Shown one piece after another: positions 12,809 to 12,926 of a stretch of DNA of 12,926 nt (positions are counted from its first letter, which is position 1; each line of letters starts with the position of its first letter). The position numbers and the translations under genes were made by a program. Source of the DNA: Fodinibacter sp038210185 (lineage in GTDB: Bacteria; Actinomycetota; Actinomycetes; Actinomycetales; Dermatophilaceae); the NCBI GenBank assembly GCA_038210185.1, contig JBBQWX010000129.1, forward strand, positions 1-12,926. The letters run 5' to 3'. The notes under the pieces are model-generated. The model was not told the DNA's origin, made no database searches, and worked only from the letters and a program-made list of their open reading frames with translations.

Positions 12809-12926
12809 GAATTACGGGGTGAAGCCCTTACGGTTGTGCTATGGCCGTGGACATGCAGGTGGCAGAGGCTGCGGGGCGTAGGTATGCCGCCTTGCGGGCG
12901 CATCTGGATGAGCGGCAGCGTCGGCT
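12787..12926 (+). mobile_element. left end of ISAzo13-like insertion sequence, partial
   Basis: The base composition drops in GC at about 12787-12840 compared with both sides, exactly where the methyltransferase-like frame loses its expected sequence, and a transposase-like gene begins at 12841. The exact left terminal repeat cannot be placed because the right end is outside the window. TTACGG occurs twice (near 12813 and 12830) and may be part of the end. The boundary is accurate to perhaps 15 bases. Confidence 0.6.
12841..12926 (+). CDS. ISAzo13-like transposase, N-terminal part
   Basis: 28 codons are visible before the window ends. The translation MAVDMQVAEAAGRRYAALRA and then HLDERQRR matches the typical start of ISAzo13-family transposases, in which a helix ending HLDERQRRL is followed by a region rich in AEA and GRGG. 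Those transposases are DDE enzymes that move their own element by cutting and pasting DNA. ATG 12841 is used; a GGGGTGAAG about 20 bases upstream is too far to be a good ribosome site. The identification rests on a short piece recognised from memory. Confidence 0.65.
   Translation, partial: MAVDMQVAEAAGRRYAALRAHLDERQRR

Overview
The window is high-GC DNA (roughly two thirds G+C by eye) with GTG starts, many 4-bp ATGA/GTGA gene overlaps, apparently leaderless genes and a NarL-type two-component system. This points to a chromosome of an actinobacterium, perhaps near Cellulomonadaceae, Intrasporangiaceae or Nocardioidaceae. The genus is inference; there is no rRNA or other marker gene.

Layout. 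1-319: gene-free lead-in with a strong hairpin. 320-2860 (+): a tightly coupled ABC transporter operon: an ATPase, a permease that appears split into two reading frames (1108-1407 and 1404-2309), and a further membrane protein; every junction is an ATGA overlap. 3054-3736 (+): an intact MmcQ/YjbR-family gene followed by a truncated uridine-kinase-like gene. 3875-4409 (+): an antitoxin and a MazF/PemK toxin, overlapping by 11 bp. 4627-6162: four small, mostly unrecognised single genes (two +, two -), each lying between two copies of a short imperfect palindromic repeat with the core ATGCCGCA. 6163-6685: gene-free. 6686-9132 (-): a response regulator and a sensor kinase with a GTGA overlap. 9314-10039 (+): two small membrane proteins, divergent from the two-component system. 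10221-11828 (+): a secreted beta-helix protein. 12089-12538 (+): a small soluble protein of unknown function. 12662-12926: the 5' end of a methyltransferase-like gene, cut off by the left end of an ISAzo13-like insertion element whose transposase starts at 12841 and runs out of the window.

How it fits together. The two-component system may act on the divergent membrane gene pair through palindromes in the shared 181-bp intergenic region. The stretch from about 2.95 to 6.25 kb looks like an accessory region built from short modules: a toxin-antitoxin pair placed next to a truncated housekeeping-type gene, then one-gene units separated by related repeats. It resembles a cassette array, although no recombinase is visible and the repeats lack canonical integron attC core sites. 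This repeat-delimited array is the most interesting observation. Next come the methyltransferase gene broken by an insertion sequence and the split permease.
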